Of a stretch of 64,000 nucleotides of DNA, positions 27,607 through 39,775 are shown piece by piece. The position numbers and the translations under genes are program-made. Position 1 is the stretch's first letter. Each line of letters opens with the position of its first letter. Origin of the DNA: Niallia circulans NBRC 13626 (GTDB lineage: Bacteria > Bacillota > Bacilli > Bacillales > Cytobacillaceae); assembly GCF_001591585.1 (NCBI RefSeq), contig NZ_BCVE01000006.1:227760-291759 (forward strand), in the 5' to 3' direction. The notes beneath the pieces are model-generated. The model was not told the origin of the DNA and made no database searches. It saw only the letters and a program-made list of their open reading frames with translations.

Positions 27607-29356
27607 TGGCTGCTCCTCCTTCTTCCTGCTCTACTAATCCTAATTGTCTTCTATACACATCGTAATACATCCCTTTTTTCGCAACAAGTTCTGTATGCGT
27701 CCCTTGTTCTTTCACTTCCCCTTTATCAAGAACTAAAATAAAGTCTGCATCCCTTACAGATGAAATACGGTGTGCAATTATGAAGGTTGTTTTATCTTGT
27801 GTCAACTGATTTAATTCCTTTTGGATTTTACTTTCTGTTTCCATATCTACAGCTGATGTTGTATCATCCAATATCAAGATAGATGGATCCTTCGCTAATG
27901 CTCTTGCTAAGGAGATCCTTTGCTTTTGACCACCAGATAATCCCACTCCGCGCTCTCCTACGATTGTATCGTATCCCTCCGGCATTTTAACGATAAAGTT
28001 ATGGGCGTCGGCAATTGCTGCCACGCGTTGAATTTGCTCCATGTTTAAATATGGTTTTCCAAAGGAGATATTTTCCTCAATAGTATTTGAAAATAAAAAA
28101 ATGTCTTGCATAACCATCGAAATTTGATCGCGAAGCTTCCTCACTGGCCATACTTTTGCATTTATTTGATCAATTAATACTTCTCCTTCTGTTGGATCAT
28201 AGAATCTTGCAATTAAATTAACAAGCGTTGATTTACCAGATCCAGTTTCCCCTAAAATCCCAACAGTTTGCCCCGGTCGGACGGTAAAGGATACATTTTT
28301 TAAGATAGGGGTTTCAGGGTCATCGGAAAACGCAAAAGAGACATCTTTAAACGTTACATATCCAGCAATTTTCTTGCCTTTCTTTTTGTCTTCTACCATA
28401 ATTTGTGGTTCCGTTATTAATAAATTTCTAATTTTTACACAAGATGCATTAAATCGCTGTACATCATTTATCAACCATCCACTCATGCGCATTGGCATAT
28501 TTAAGAGCCACATAAACCCGTTAAATGCAACCAAGTCACCTATGGACATATTCCCCTGAATCACAAATAAGCCACCTAATAATAAAGTAATAACAGCTAA
28601 TACTCCGGCAAATCCGTCCAGCCATGGTAAATATTTTTTAGAAACATTAGCAGAAATAAGGTTACGTTTTCGATAATCATCATTAAAATGATTAAACTTT
28701 TCGATTTCATACTCTTCCCGGGAAAATGCCTTAACTACTCGGTTGCCGCTAATATTTTCTTCCACCATGGAATTCAGTCTGGAAAAACTTTCACGGATTT
28801 CTAGAAATACTGGATGAGCTGCTTTGGACATTTTTTGTGTAAAAATAAAGATAAACGGTGTAACAGCGAGTAATGCTAACGTTAATTTCCAATCAATGTT
28901 CATCATTACGATAATGGCAACGACAAACCAGATAACACATTCAGCGATATTATAGCAGACCCATGAAACGAAATGGCGTATAGCGTCCATATCACCTGTC
29001 ATTCTCGCCATAATATCTCCTACTCTATTATGATTAAAAAAGTCAAAATCAAGCTCTTGAAGCTTTTTATACATATCTTGTCTTATATCAAACTGTGCAT
29101 CTTGACCAACATGTTCGTATAACATTTGGTAGATGTATCGAGTAACGGTTCTGATCAGTGTCGCTCCTATCATCGCTAGTAAAATGGGTACTAAGAGTTG
29201 GACTTGATTATTCTCAATGACTTCATCAATCAATCTTCCGCTTAAAATAGGAATAATCACTACAAAGAAAGAATTTGCTAATAAAATCAAGGATGCAACA
29301 ATTACTTTTTTCTTATTCTTCTTTACGTAACTCCAAATCCATTGGTAATTATTCAA
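27596..29356 (-). CDS. ABC exporter half-transporter, degenerate-site partner (YfiB/BmrC-like)
   Basis: 586 residues: six TMs (about 18-300) and a nucleotide-binding domain with Walker A GETGSGKST, signature GLSGGQKQR and Walker B ILILDDTTSAVD, where Asp replaces the catalytic Glu. With the partner's LSAGQ this makes one degenerate and one active ATP site, the rule for heterodimeric exporters of the BmrCD/TM287-288 class. The start is TTG at 29356, with only a weak SD (GAGTG); no ATG lies near. Translation may be coupled to an upstream open frame. The divergent AraC gene is a likely regulator. Confidence 0.88.
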   Translation of the reverse strand: MNNYQWIWSYVKKNKKKVIVASLILLANSFFVVIIPILSGRLIDEVIENNQVQLLVPILLAMIGATLIRTVTRYIYQMLYEHVGQDAQFDIRQDMYKKLQELDFDFFNHNRVGDIMARMTGDMDAIRHFVSWVCYNIAECVIWFVVAIIVMMNIDWKLTLALLAVTPFIFIFTQKMSKAAHPVFLEIRESFSRLNSMVEENISGNRVVKAFSREEYEIEKFNHFNDDYRKRNLISANVSKKYLPWLDGFAGVLAVITLLLGGLFVIQGNMSIGDLVAFNGFMWLLNMPMRMSGWLINDVQRFNASCVKIRNLLITEPQIMVEDKKKGKKIAGYVTFKDVSFAFSDDPETPILKNVSFTVRPGQTVGILGETGSGKSTLVNLIARFYDPTEGEVLIDQINAKVWPVRKLRDQISMVMQDIFLFSNTIEENISFGKPYLNMEQIQRVAAIADAHNFIVKMPEGYDTIVGERGVGLSGGQKQRISLARALAKDPSILILDDTTSAVDMETESKIQKELNQLTQDKTTFIIAHRISSVRDADFILVLDKGEVKEQGTHTELVAKKGMYYDVYRRQLGLVEQEEGGAAIGP

Positions 29357-29457
29357 TAGGAATCTACACTCTTTCTTTTTTTAATTTGTTTACTTCCAAA
29401 ATAATATTTCAAAAGATAGCTAAATATACTTTTAAATAAACTTTCAGAGGAGGAGAT
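29353..29457 (-). CDS. Candidate short upstream ORF coupled to the ABC operon
   Basis: A 34-codon open frame runs from ATC 29455-29457 (or ATA six bases earlier) to a TGA that overlaps the TTG start of the first ABC gene. A perfect AAGGAGG SD stands 7 nt before the ATC, but no ATG, GTG or TTG follows it. The SD AGGAGG can pair with CCTCCT 11 nt later. A regulatory leader ORF, as known for bmrCD, is possible. This is inference only. Confidence 0.3.
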   Translation of the reverse strand: MSSSESLFKSIFSYLLKYYFGSKQIKKRKSVDSY

Positions 29458-29843
29458 TTTTATTCCTCCTTAATGATGGATATTTACCTTTAACTGGCTT
29501 GGTAAAATTTTTTCACTAAGTAAAATCAATAATATCTCTTAAAACATGTAAGGGCGTGTATACAAGGTTTATATTCATTTTCACTTTCTCTCCCATCCTT
29601 GGCATTGTTCTCCAATTATTACAACCAGGCTGCAAATGACTTAATCTTAATCCTCCTTTTTAGCCATGAATGAACGCAATAAATGTGAACGGTTACCATT
29701 TTATATTGTTATGCAACATACTATAATAAGAAAAGAGAAAACCTTTTCTTATCACAGATTAATTTTAGTCACGAAGGTTTGACGTAACTAGTACTTAAAT
29801 TGTATAATTATGGACAAAATTTGACTTGAAAGGAGTACATTGA
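29357..29843. promoter_or_regulatory. Divergent control region between ABC operon and AraC gene
   Basis: 487 bp. The plus-strand promoter of the AraC gene is TTGACG (29779-29784), 18 bp, TATAAT (29803-29808). The minus strand carries the SD hairpin near 29447-29470 and a 20-codon frame with a GGGAGAG SD (29516-29578). An 8-bp inverted repeat, AAGAAAAG/CTTTTCTT, lies at 29728-29751, beside another plus-strand TATAAT (29722-29727). AraC binding sites would be expected here, but I cannot identify them. Confidence 0.55.
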
Positions 29844-30629
29844 ATGTTATACTATCAATCAAATTATTTTGGACAAAATGGAGATTTTGATCGTATATCA
29901 GCATTCAATCCTACCAACCTTCCTCATTTTCATCGCAGCTTGGAACTGGTGATGGTTGATGAAGGCACACTGGAGCTTACCATACAAGATAAATCTTATA
30001 CTCTTCACGAAGGAGAAAACGCTCTCATTCTTTCGAATCAAATACATAGTTTACAAAGTAATCAGAAAAATCACTCCTGGATTTATGTCTTTTCTCCAGA
30101 ATTGGTTAATCAATTTTATCAGCTTAGTAAAAACAAAGACTTAATTCATCCAATATTCCAGTTACAGGCTGCCACAAGAGAGATGATAAAGGAGATATTC
30201 TTCAACAATAATAGTTCGCTGTTTGCCAAAAAAGGGGTTCTGTACTTAATTTGTGCGGAATTGCTAAATCAAACTTCTTTCAAAGAGGAAACGCGGAGAG
30301 ATGATTATTTATTACATGATTTACTCAACTATATCCAAAATCATTTTACCGAGGAACTTTCCTTAAAAGATTTATCACAAAAATTTGGATACGATTATTC
30401 CTACCTATCAAGATTTTTCACAAAAATACTGCATATACCATTTGTTGATTTTGTAAATGGGCATCGTGTAACGTTAGCCTCTCAATTATTAAAAACAACG
30501 GATAGTAAAATTACCGAAATTGCCGATATGGTTGGCTATCGAAACATTCGCAGCTTTAATCGAAACTTCGAAAAAATCATGAACACTACCCCGAGTAATT
30601 ATCGAAAAATTTATATGGAAAGTTATTAA
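29844..30629 (+). CDS. AraC-family transcriptional regulator
   Basis: 261 residues. N-terminal cupin-type sensing domain (about 10-120; LPHFHRSLELVMVDEGTLEL begins with the usual His motif). C-terminal double HTH (about 165-258) with LSLKDLSQKFGYDYSYLSRFF and the conserved ADMVGYRNIRSFNRNF ending TPSNYRK. ATG with AAGGAG SD and its own sigma-A promoter. Divergent from the ABC genes, so it likely controls them; the ligand is unknown. Confidence 0.92.
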   Translation: MLYYQSNYFGQNGDFDRISAFNPTNLPHFHRSLELVMVDEGTLELTIQDKSYTLHEGENALILSNQIHSLQSNQKNHSWIYVFSPELVNQFYQLSKNKDLIHPIFQLQAATREMIKEIFFNNNSSLFAKKGVLYLICAELLNQTSFKEETRRDDYLLHDLLNYIQNHFTEELSLKDLSQKFGYDYSYLSRFFTKILHIPFVDFVNGHRVTLASQLLKTTDSKITEIADMVGYRNIRSFNRNFEKIMNTTPSNYRKIYMESY

Positions 30630-30654
30630 TAAACGCAGCGATAAATTGACAAAA

Positions 30655-30697
30655 AAACCTTAGAAAACACCTATTTGTTTTCTAAGGTTTTTTTAAA
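30655..30697 (+). terminator. Terminator of the AraC gene
   Basis: A 14-bp stem (AACCTTAGAAAACA with its complement, loop CCTAT) and a seven-T run. It also lies just past the deoC stop on the other strand. Confidence 0.92.
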
Positions 30698-30704
30698 GGA
30701 TATA

Positions 30705-31370
30705 TTAATAATCACTATTGCTTGTCAAACCATTCACGATTGCAACTCCAGAACTTGCTCCGATTCTAGTAGCTCCAGCAGCAATCATTTTCTCCGTGTC
30801 TTCACTGCTGCGTACACCTCCAGAAGCTTTCACACCTATATCTGGTCCAACCGTTTTTCTCATTAATGTAATGTCCTCAACAGTTGCTCCGCCTGTTGAG
30901 AAACCTGTTGATGTTTTTACATAGTCAGCTCCTGCTTCTACTGCTAATTTACAAGCAATTTCTTTTTCCTCATTTGTTAGGAGACTAGTTTCAATAATTA
31001 CTTTCGATAATGCTTTACCTTTTGCCGCATCCACTACCGCTTTAATATCTTCTTTAACTAAATCATAATTTTTATCCTTTAAAGCACCAATATTAATAAC
31101 CATATCTACTTCTGTTGCCCCATTTTTAATGGCATCTTCTGTTTCAAATGCTTTTGTTGCTGAAGTAGATGCTCCTAAAGGGAAACCGATCACTGTACAT
31201 ACCTTTACCTCTGTTCCATTAAGCAATTCACTTGCAGCTTTGACCCATGTTGGATTTACGCAGACAGAAGCAAATGTGTATTGCTTAGCTTCTTCACAAA
31301 GAGTCACAATTTGTTCTTTCGTCGCATCAGCTTTTAATAAAGTGTGATCAATCATTTTAGCAATGTTCAT
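30705..31370 (-). CDS. deoC: Deoxyribose-phosphate aldolase
   Basis: 221 residues. DeoC TIM barrel with Schiff-base Lys152 (VKTSTGF), Lys181 (VKASGGV) and Asp89 (VDMVIN). It cleaves 2-deoxyribose 5-phosphate into acetaldehyde and glyceraldehyde 3-phosphate in deoxynucleoside catabolism. SD AAAGGAG before the ATG. It stands alone rather than with nupC/pdp as in B. subtilis. It follows mtaB on the same strand, with a hairpin between. Confidence 0.96.
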   Translation of the reverse strand: MNIAKMIDHTLLKADATKEQIVTLCEEAKQYTFASVCVNPTWVKAASELLNGTEVKVCTVIGFPLGASTSATKAFETEDAIKNGATEVDMVINIGALKDKNYDLVKEDIKAVVDAAKGKALSKVIIETSLLTNEEKEIACKLAVEAGADYVKTSTGFSTGGATVEDITLMRKTVGPDIGVKASGGVRSSEDTEKMIAAGATRIGASSGVAIVNGLTSNSDY

Positions 31371-31413
31371 TAAGATTCTCCTTTGATATATGTACTAATT
31401 AAAAATATATGCC

Positions 31414-31439
31414 AAGCTCTTTGAACGAACAAAGAGCTT
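31414..31439 (-). terminator. Hairpin between mtaB and deoC
   Basis: A perfect 10-bp stem, AAGCTCTTTG/CAAAGAGCTT, with a 6-nt loop. U residues come only after a GGCATATA stretch, so termination may be partial. It could set read-through into deoC. Confidence 0.5.
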
Positions 31440-31503
31440 CCATATTAAAGTTATTAAAATTAATTTTATAAAACAAAAAGGAAACAATTGTAGCTGGCTA
31501 AAC

Positions 31504-32856
31504 TTAAGAAACAATCGCAGCTTGATCTTCTACTTCCTCTAAAACACGGACAAATTGTCCTTCATTTACAGGGTAGCCTGCTTTCGTTAGTTTGACTTTC
31601 ACAATTTTCCCAACCATTTCTTCTGTTGCTGGGAAAACTACTTTTAAATAATTGTCTGTATATCCAACATAAAGCTTTCCATTGCCATCTTCTTTGTAGA
31701 CTTCCTCTGGAATAACTTCTACTACCTCGCCTTCATAGTTAGACGCATATTCCTTTGCTAATTGATCAGAAAGCGAAATTAAACGATGTACTCGTTCGTT
31801 CTTTACATCTTCCTCAATTTGGTTATCCATTCGCGCAGCAGGTGTTCCTGTCCGTTTTGAATATGGGAACACATGCAATTCAGAGAATTTATGTTCTTTA
31901 ATAAAATCATAAGTTTCCATAAACTCTTCTTCTGTCTCTCCTGGGAAACCAACGATTACATCAGAGGTAATGGCCAATCCTGGCAAGGCTTCTTTTAATC
32001 TTGTAATTCTTTCGGCAAAGAATTCCATTGTATATTTTCTTCTCATTCTTTTTAAAACAGTATCCGATCCAGATTGAATCGGGATGTGAAGATGATTTAC
32101 AATTATTTTTGATTTATCTAAGACTTCAATCACTTCATCTGTTATTTGGCTTGCTTCGATAGAAGAAATACGAAGGCGCTTTAGACCCTTTACCTGGGAT
32201 TCTAAATCACGCAGTAAATTAGCTAAGTTATAATCCTTCATATCTGAGCCATATCCACCTGTGTGAATTCCTGTTAATACAATTTCTTTATAACCAGCAT
32301 TCACTAATTGCTGTGCTTGCTTAATAACCTCTTGCGGATCTCTTGAGCGCATCAATCCCCGTGCCCATGGAATAATACAGAATGTACAAAAATTATTGCA
32401 TCCTTCTTGGATTTTTAAGGAAGCTCTTGTTCTATCCGTAAAAGCAGGGACATCCATTTCTTCGTACACACGATTTTTCATAATGTTTCCAACAGCATTT
32501 ATTGGTTGTCTTTCTTCTTTATACTGCGTAATATACTCTAGCATTTTCACGCGATCCTGTGTACCAACTACAATATCAACTCCAGGAATAGCCATAATTT
32601 CTGCTGGAGAAGTTTGGGCATAACACCCTGTAACACAAATAACTGCATCTGGATTTTTACGAACTGCACGACGAATTACTTGGCGGCTCTTTTTATCTCC
32701 TGTATTTGTAACGGTACATGTATTAATAACATATACATCAGATATATTTTCATATTCTACACGTTCATAGCCTTGTTGTTTAAACAACTGCCAGATCGCT
32801 TCGGTTTCATAATGGTTTACTTTACATCCTAAAGTATGAAAAGCAACTGTTGGCAT
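31504..32856 (-). CDS. mtaB: tRNA t6A37 methylthiotransferase MtaB
   Basis: 450 residues from ATG 32856. N-terminal MTTase domain with cluster cysteines C11, C47 and C78. Radical-SAM domain with CNNFCTFC (C153, C157, C160). C-terminal TRAM domain (about 370-435). It makes ms2t6A37 in tRNA reading ANN codons. The SD GGAGTG lies 6 nt before this ATG, and an upstream GTG overlaps it. It follows rsmE by 5 nt; deoC follows. Confidence 0.95.
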   Translation of the reverse strand: MPTVAFHTLGCKVNHYETEAIWQLFKQQGYERVEYENISDVYVINTCTVTNTGDKKSRQVIRRAVRKNPDAVICVTGCYAQTSPAEIMAIPGVDIVVGTQDRVKMLEYITQYKEERQPINAVGNIMKNRVYEEMDVPAFTDRTRASLKIQEGCNNFCTFCIIPWARGLMRSRDPQEVIKQAQQLVNAGYKEIVLTGIHTGGYGSDMKDYNLANLLRDLESQVKGLKRLRISSIEASQITDEVIEVLDKSKIIVNHLHIPIQSGSDTVLKRMRRKYTMEFFAERITRLKEALPGLAITSDVIVGFPGETEEEFMETYDFIKEHKFSELHVFPYSKRTGTPAARMDNQIEEDVKNERVHRLISLSDQLAKEYASNYEGEVVEVIPEEVYKEDGNGKLYVGYTDNYLKVVFPATEEMVGKIVKVKLTKAGYPVNEGQFVRVLEEVEDQAAIVS

Positions 32857-32861
32857 TTTTA

Positions 32862-33605
32862 TCACTCCATCAATTCAAAATGATAAGATACAGCAGACAA
32901 TAGGTATAATGGTGCAGTCTCTGTTCTTAATATTCTTGGACCAAGTCCGCATGTCACAAAACCATGCTCTTTTAATAATGCTACTTCTGATTCAGTCAGG
33001 CCACCTTCTGGGCCGAATACCGCAAGGATAGATTGTCCTTTTGTCATCGATTCCAAGCTTTTCGTTAACACAGACGATTCGCCTTCTCTTGCCTCTTCTT
33101 CATAGGCTATTAATTTTACATTATAACCTTCTGAAAGTTTTATCAACTCTTTTATACTAATTGGAGAACTTACTTCTGGTATCATGGTTCGGTGGGATTG
33201 TTCTGCTGCTTCTTTTGCAATTTTATTCCAGCGAACTAGTTTTTTTCCACCCTTTTTCTCATCCCATTTAACGACAGAGCGAGCTGCGATGAAAGGGATA
33301 AACTTAAAAGCGCCTAATTCTGTTCCTTTTTGGATAATCCATTCCAGCTTATCCCCTTTTGGCAGTCCGCTCACAATAGAAACCGAAATAGGTAATTCTA
33401 TTTCTCCTTCTAACCATTGTACCACTTTTGCAATGACTTCGTTTTCGGAAATTTTTTCTATTCTGCACCGTGCTGCCTGCTGAAGACTGTTGACACAATA
33501 TATTTCATCGTCAATATCCATTCGCATCACACGTACAATATGATGATAATCGTCCTCTTGAATAAAAAATGTATCCTCTTCGTTTTTAGCAAAATAACGC
33601 TGCAA
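32862..33605 (-). CDS. rsmE: 16S rRNA (uracil1498-N3)-methyltransferase RsmE
   Basis: 247 residues. PUA-like N-terminal domain, then a SPOUT knot with GLPKGDKLEWIIQKGTELG, FGPEGGLTESEV and LGPRILRTETAPLY. It methylates U1498 of 16S rRNA. The start is TTG with a TAGGA SD. It lies in the conserved set prmA-rsmE-mtaB, 119 nt after prmA. Confidence 0.95.
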   Translation of the reverse strand: MQRYFAKNEEDTFFIQEDDYHHIVRVMRMDIDDEIYCVNSLQQAARCRIEKISENEVIAKVVQWLEGEIELPISVSIVSGLPKGDKLEWIIQKGTELGAFKFIPFIAARSVVKWDEKKGGKKLVRWNKIAKEAAEQSHRTMIPEVSSPISIKELIKLSEGYNVKLIAYEEEAREGESSVLTKSLESMTKGQSILAVFGPEGGLTESEVALLKEHGFVTCGLGPRILRTETAPLYLLSAVSYHFELME

Positions 33606-33724
33606 TCGAATTCCTACTTTCTTTTAAGCAATAGAGAAGGAAGAATCGTAAGACGAAACTTCCTTTTTTCCTTTTGAATATACGCTTACTCTTTTAGCTT
33701 GTTGCTGTGAAAGTTTTTCTTCTA

Positions 33725-34666
33725 TTAACTCTTTTTCTGAGCGGTAATGCTTACCCAATCTTCCATTTGTACTGTTTCTATTATTTCTAGGCCTGATGCG
33801 ATAATAGCATCCTTTACTTCTTCTTTTTTCTGAAGAATGATGCCAGAAGCAATAAAGAAACCATCTTTTTGAAGTAAACGATAAACATCATCTGTAAAAC
33901 GAACAATTACCTCTGCCAAAATATTTGCAACAATTACCTCTGCCTGTTCCTCTATACCACTTAAAAGATTATTTTGACGGACAGATGTTTTCTCATGAAC
34001 TTTGTTTAATTTAATATTTAATTTAGCAGAACGGACAGCCACTTCATCCAGATCTAAAGCAAGCACAGATTTAGCTCCCAGCATGGCTGCTGCAATACTT
34101 AGCACACCAGATCCTGTACCAACATCGATAACCACATCGTCTTTTTTTACTATTCTTTCCAAAGCCTGTATACATAATACAGTTGTCGGATGTGTTCCTG
34201 TTCCGAAAGCCATCCCTGGATCCAATTCGATGATTAATTCATCCGTATGGACTGGTGTATAATCCTCCCAGGTAGGTACAATCGTAAATTTCTCAGATAT
34301 TTTAACAGGATGATAGTATTTCTTCCAAGCTGTTGCCCATTCTTCTTCATTTACTTCCATAATGGAAACTTTATTTAATCCAATATCAATATTAAACAGT
34401 ACTAAATTATTGATATTTTCTTTAATTGCCTCTACTGTTTCACCAAGAAAACTATTGATTGGTAAATACGCTTTAACTAGAACGCCTTCTTCTGGATAAT
34501 CATCAGGATTTAGTTGGTAGATTTCGCCGAATTGGTCTTCTCTTTCTTTAATTAATTCAAAGGGATCTTCAATAACTACCCCACTAGCACCTGCTTCATG
34601 CAAAATATTTGAAATAGGTTCAATCGCTTCATTTGTCGTATGAATTGTGATTTCTGACCATTTCAT
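33725..34666 (-). CDS. prmA: Ribosomal protein L11 methyltransferase PrmA
   Basis: 313 residues from ATG 34666 (SD GGAG 9 nt before; a TTG three codons earlier abuts that SD). SAM motif I is [16 protein letters not shown], and the catalytic-region motif is VANILAEV. It trimethylates ribosomal protein L11. It follows dnaJ by 20 nt, so it is probably transcribed with the heat-shock operon, as in B. subtilis. Confidence 0.96.
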   Translation of the reverse strand: MKWSEITIHTTNEAIEPISNILHEAGASGVVIEDPFELIKEREDQFGEIYQLNPDDYPEEGVLVKAYLPINSFLGETVEAIKENINNLVLFNIDIGLNKVSIMEVNEEEWATAWKKYYHPVKISEKFTIVPTWEDYTPVHTDELIIELDPGMAFGTGTHPTTVLCIQALERIVKKDDVVIDVGTGSGVLSIAAAMLGAKSVLALDLDEVAVRSAKLNIKLNKVHEKTSVRQNNLLSGIEEQAEVIVANILAEVIVRFTDDVYRLLQKDGFFIASGIILQKKEEVKDAIIASGLEIIETVQMEDWVSITAQKKS

Positions 34667-34686
34667 TTCTACCAACTCCTTTTTGA

Positions 34687-35811
34687 TTATTCACCTTTAA
34701 ATGCTTTTTTTACCTTAGAGAAAAAACTGTCCTCTTCTTCTCCACGAGGAGTATCTCCAGATACTTCAGCAAATTCCTGTAATAGTTGTTTTTGTTTATC
34801 AGATAATTTTGTAGGTGTAATTAAACGAATGATTACATGCTGGTCACCTTGGCCATATCCACGTACATTTGGAATCCCTTTGCCTTTAAGGCGGAATTTT
34901 GTTCCAGTCTGTGTTCCCGCAGGTACTTTCAATTTCACTTTGCCATGAATAGTAGGTACTTCCACTTCATCACCTAGTGCAGCCTGAACAAAAGTAATCG
35001 GCATTTCACAGTATACATCTTCTCCATCACGCTCGAAGAAGTCATGTCTTCTTATGTGGAACACAACATATAAATCACCTGCTGGCCCGCCGTTTATACC
35101 AGGTTCTCCTTGCCCAGAGACTCTTAATTGTTGACCATCATCGATACCTGCTGGAATTTTAACACTAATTTTACGACGTTTTTTTACTTTTCCAGTTCCG
35201 CCACAAGTTGAACATTTATGCTTAATCTCTTTACCAGTTCCATTACAGTAATTACATGTTCTTCTATTCACAATACGACCAAATGGTGTATTTTGCTCCA
35301 CATTCAATTGTCCAGTACCACTACAATGCTTACATGTAACTGGCTTAGTCCCTGGTTTTGCTCCCGTGCCATTACATGTTTCACAATTTTCTTCTCTTGG
35401 TATTTCAATTTCCGTTTCTTTCCCAAATGCTGCTTCTTCAAATGATAGTGTCATCGTATATTGTAAATCAGCCCCTTGACGCGGAGCATTCGGATCTCTT
35501 CTTCTTGATCCTCCACCACCAAAGAAAGTGCTGAAAATATCTTCAAAACCACCGAAACCACCGAAGTCTCCGCCACCGCCGAAGCCTTGATTAGGATCTG
35601 TATGGCCAAACTGATCATAGTGCGCTCTTTTTTGATCGTCACTCAGTACTTCATAGGCCTCTTTCACTTCTTTAAACTTTTCATTCGCATCAGCTTCTTT
35701 ATTGATATCTGGATGATACTTTTTTGAAAGCTTACGATACGCTTTTTTTATTTCATCCTTAGAAGCCCCTTTACTGACTCCAAGGACTTCATAGTAATCC
35801 CGTTTATCCAT
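34687..35811 (-). CDS. dnaJ: Chaperone DnaJ (Hsp40)
   Basis: 374 residues. J domain with HPD at 33-35, a Gly/Phe-rich segment (about 73-105), and four CxxCxGxG zinc repeats ([32 protein letters not shown]). The C-terminal substrate-binding domains follow. It stimulates DnaK ATP hydrolysis and delivers unfolded clients. It is separated from dnaK by 192 bp containing a hairpin terminator, so its expression may be lower or partly independent. Confidence 0.98.
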   Translation of the reverse strand: MDKRDYYEVLGVSKGASKDEIKKAYRKLSKKYHPDINKEADANEKFKEVKEAYEVLSDDQKRAHYDQFGHTDPNQGFGGGGDFGGFGGFEDIFSTFFGGGGSRRRDPNAPRQGADLQYTMTLSFEEAAFGKETEIEIPREENCETCNGTGAKPGTKPVTCKHCSGTGQLNVEQNTPFGRIVNRRTCNYCNGTGKEIKHKCSTCGGTGKVKKRRKISVKIPAGIDDGQQLRVSGQGEPGINGGPAGDLYVVFHIRRHDFFERDGEDVYCEMPITFVQAALGDEVEVPTIHGKVKLKVPAGTQTGTKFRLKGKGIPNVRGYGQGDQHVIIRLITPTKLSDKQKQLLQEFAEVSGDTPRGEEEDSFFSKVKKAFKGE

Positions 35812-35929
35812 AATTGATTACCACTCCCCGATTCTTTTCACATAGATGCTATTGTATCATTTTGCTTTTCTAAAGTACAATAGTTTATTGCTATCTTTCC
35901 TAATTATCGCTAAAAAACTTCTGATTGAA

Positions 35930-35968
35930 AAGAAAAGTCAAAGTCAAGATAACCTGACTTTGACTTTC
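35930..35968 (-). terminator. Hairpin terminator after dnaK
   Basis: Transcript stem AAAGTCAAAGTCA/TGACTTTGACTTT followed by TTCTTTTC, 36 nt after the dnaK stop and 120 nt before dnaJ. Read-through is needed if dnaJ relies on the hrcA promoter. Confidence 0.85.
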
Positions 35969-36003
35969 GCTAAACGTAATTGATTTTATTGGTTTTATTT
36001 CTT

Positions 36004-38470
<2,467 letters not shown>

Positions 38471-38593
38471 CTTGTTCACCTCCCTTAAAGGATTAATTAC
38501 ATAAAACGGTGCAGATTGGCAAATAGAAATTCACCAATCTTAAATTTACTAACTTTAGTCCTTCATTACACACTTTTAACTATTCCACATAAG

Positions 38594-39622
38594 TTACTTT
38601 TGATACAAATTAGTGAGTACTTTTGTCAGGTCATTCGATAATATATTTAATAAGCTCACAACTCGTGAATATTCCATTCTTGTTGGGCCAAGAATGGCAA
38701 TCGATCCAATTTGCTCATTCCCAATCCGATAAGAAGCAGAAATAATGCTGCAATTTTCCATTGCTGTATTATTATTTTCTCTTCCGATTTTAATACTAAT
38801 ATCGGATGAGTTATTACGAATGAGCTCAGGTATTCCATCCTCTTTTTCAATCATATTCAACAAATTTCTTATTTTCGTAATATCATGAAATTCAGGCTGT
38901 CTCAAAATATTTGTCTTGCCACCAAAAAATAACTTTTCATGGGTATCGATTTTCACGGTTTCGGAAAGAGAGTTGATAAAATACTCATAATTGCTAATAT
39001 GCTGTTTCAATAAGGTAGCAACTTCCTTATAGATTTTATTATGAAGCTTATCAATCGACACACCCGTTAACCGGTCATTTAAGATATTTACTAGTTTTTC
39101 TATTTCCCCTGCGTGAATAGAATCTGGCAAGTGAAACATTCTGTTTTCCACATGTCCTGAGTCTGTCACAATAATAGCAATGGCCGTATGGTTGTTTAAA
39201 GGAACAATTTGAATTTTCTTCAATTTATTTTCTTTAACGGCAGGCCCAAGGACAATAGTAGTATAATTTGTTAAATCAGACAATATTTTAGCAGATTTTT
39301 GCACAATATTTTCTAATTCGTATATTTTTTCTGCAAACAGTGAGTTAATTCTCAATATTTCTGAACGCTTTAATTTCTGTGGCGATAAAAGATGATCAAC
39401 ATAAAAACGATAACCCTTCTCTGAAGGAACGCGCCCAGAAGAAGAGTGGGTTTTTTCGATAAAACCAGATTCCTCTAAATCTGCCATCTCATTGCGAATG
39501 GTGGCGGAGCTAAATGTAATGTTTTCTTTCTTTGATAAGCTCCTTGAGCCTACTGGTTGTGCTGTTGAAATAAAATCATCAATAATCACCTGTAATATTA
39601 ATAATTGACGATCAGTTAACAC
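38594..39622 (-). CDS. hrcA: Heat-inducible repressor HrcA
   Basis: 342 residues from GTG 39622 (SD GAGGTGAT). N-terminal winged helix ([17 protein letters not shown], then [31 protein letters not shown] split over about 1-75) and a GAF-like dimer domain. HrcA, kept active by GroE, binds CIRCE to repress the hrcA and groE operons. The operator lies 14 nt upstream of the start, so it represses itself. First gene of the operon. Confidence 0.97.
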   Translation of the reverse strand: MLTDRQLLILQVIIDDFISTAQPVGSRSLSKKENITFSSATIRNEMADLEESGFIEKTHSSSGRVPSEKGYRFYVDHLLSPQKLKRSEILRINSLFAEKIYELENIVQKSAKILSDLTNYTTIVLGPAVKENKLKKIQIVPLNNHTAIAIIVTDSGHVENRMFHLPDSIHAGEIEKLVNILNDRLTGVSIDKLHNKIYKEVATLLKQHISNYEYFINSLSETVKIDTHEKLFFGGKTNILRQPEFHDITKIRNLLNMIEKEDGIPELIRNNSSDISIKIGRENNNTAMENCSIISASYRIGNEQIGSIAILGPTRMEYSRVVSLLNILSNDLTKVLTNLYQK

Positions 39623-39636
39623 ATTAATCACCTCTG

Positions 39637-39663
39637 TTAGCACTCTTTATTAACGAGTGCTAA
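39637..39663. promoter_or_regulatory. CIRCE operator
   Basis: A perfect TTAGCACTC, 9 bp, GAGTGCTAA inverted repeat (39637-39645/39655-39663) between the hrcA promoter and its SD. HrcA binding here blocks transcription of hrcA-grpE-dnaK-dnaJ. Confidence 0.98.
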
Positions 39664-39673
39664 ATCTATATAT

Positions 39674-39703
39674 AAAGTAGCAAAAACAAAGGGGCTGTGT
39701 CAA
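39674..39703 (-). promoter_or_regulatory. Sigma-A promoter of the hrcA operon
   Basis: TTGACA (39698-39703), 18 bp, TACTTT (39674-39679) on the minus strand, directly upstream of CIRCE. An alternative -10 (TATATA) is too far from the -35. Confidence 0.75.
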
Positions 39704-39775
39704 TAATTTGAACCTTATTTCTATAAGAAATTTTTCCCTTCTCGGATACTACTTCCTGACAAACCAAGATTATGA

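Noticed and set aside
34002..34262. Plus-strand frame opposite prmA, as an example of many antisense frames
   Set aside because: Ser/Thr-rich antisense translation of a strongly supported gene; no SD or neighbour logic.
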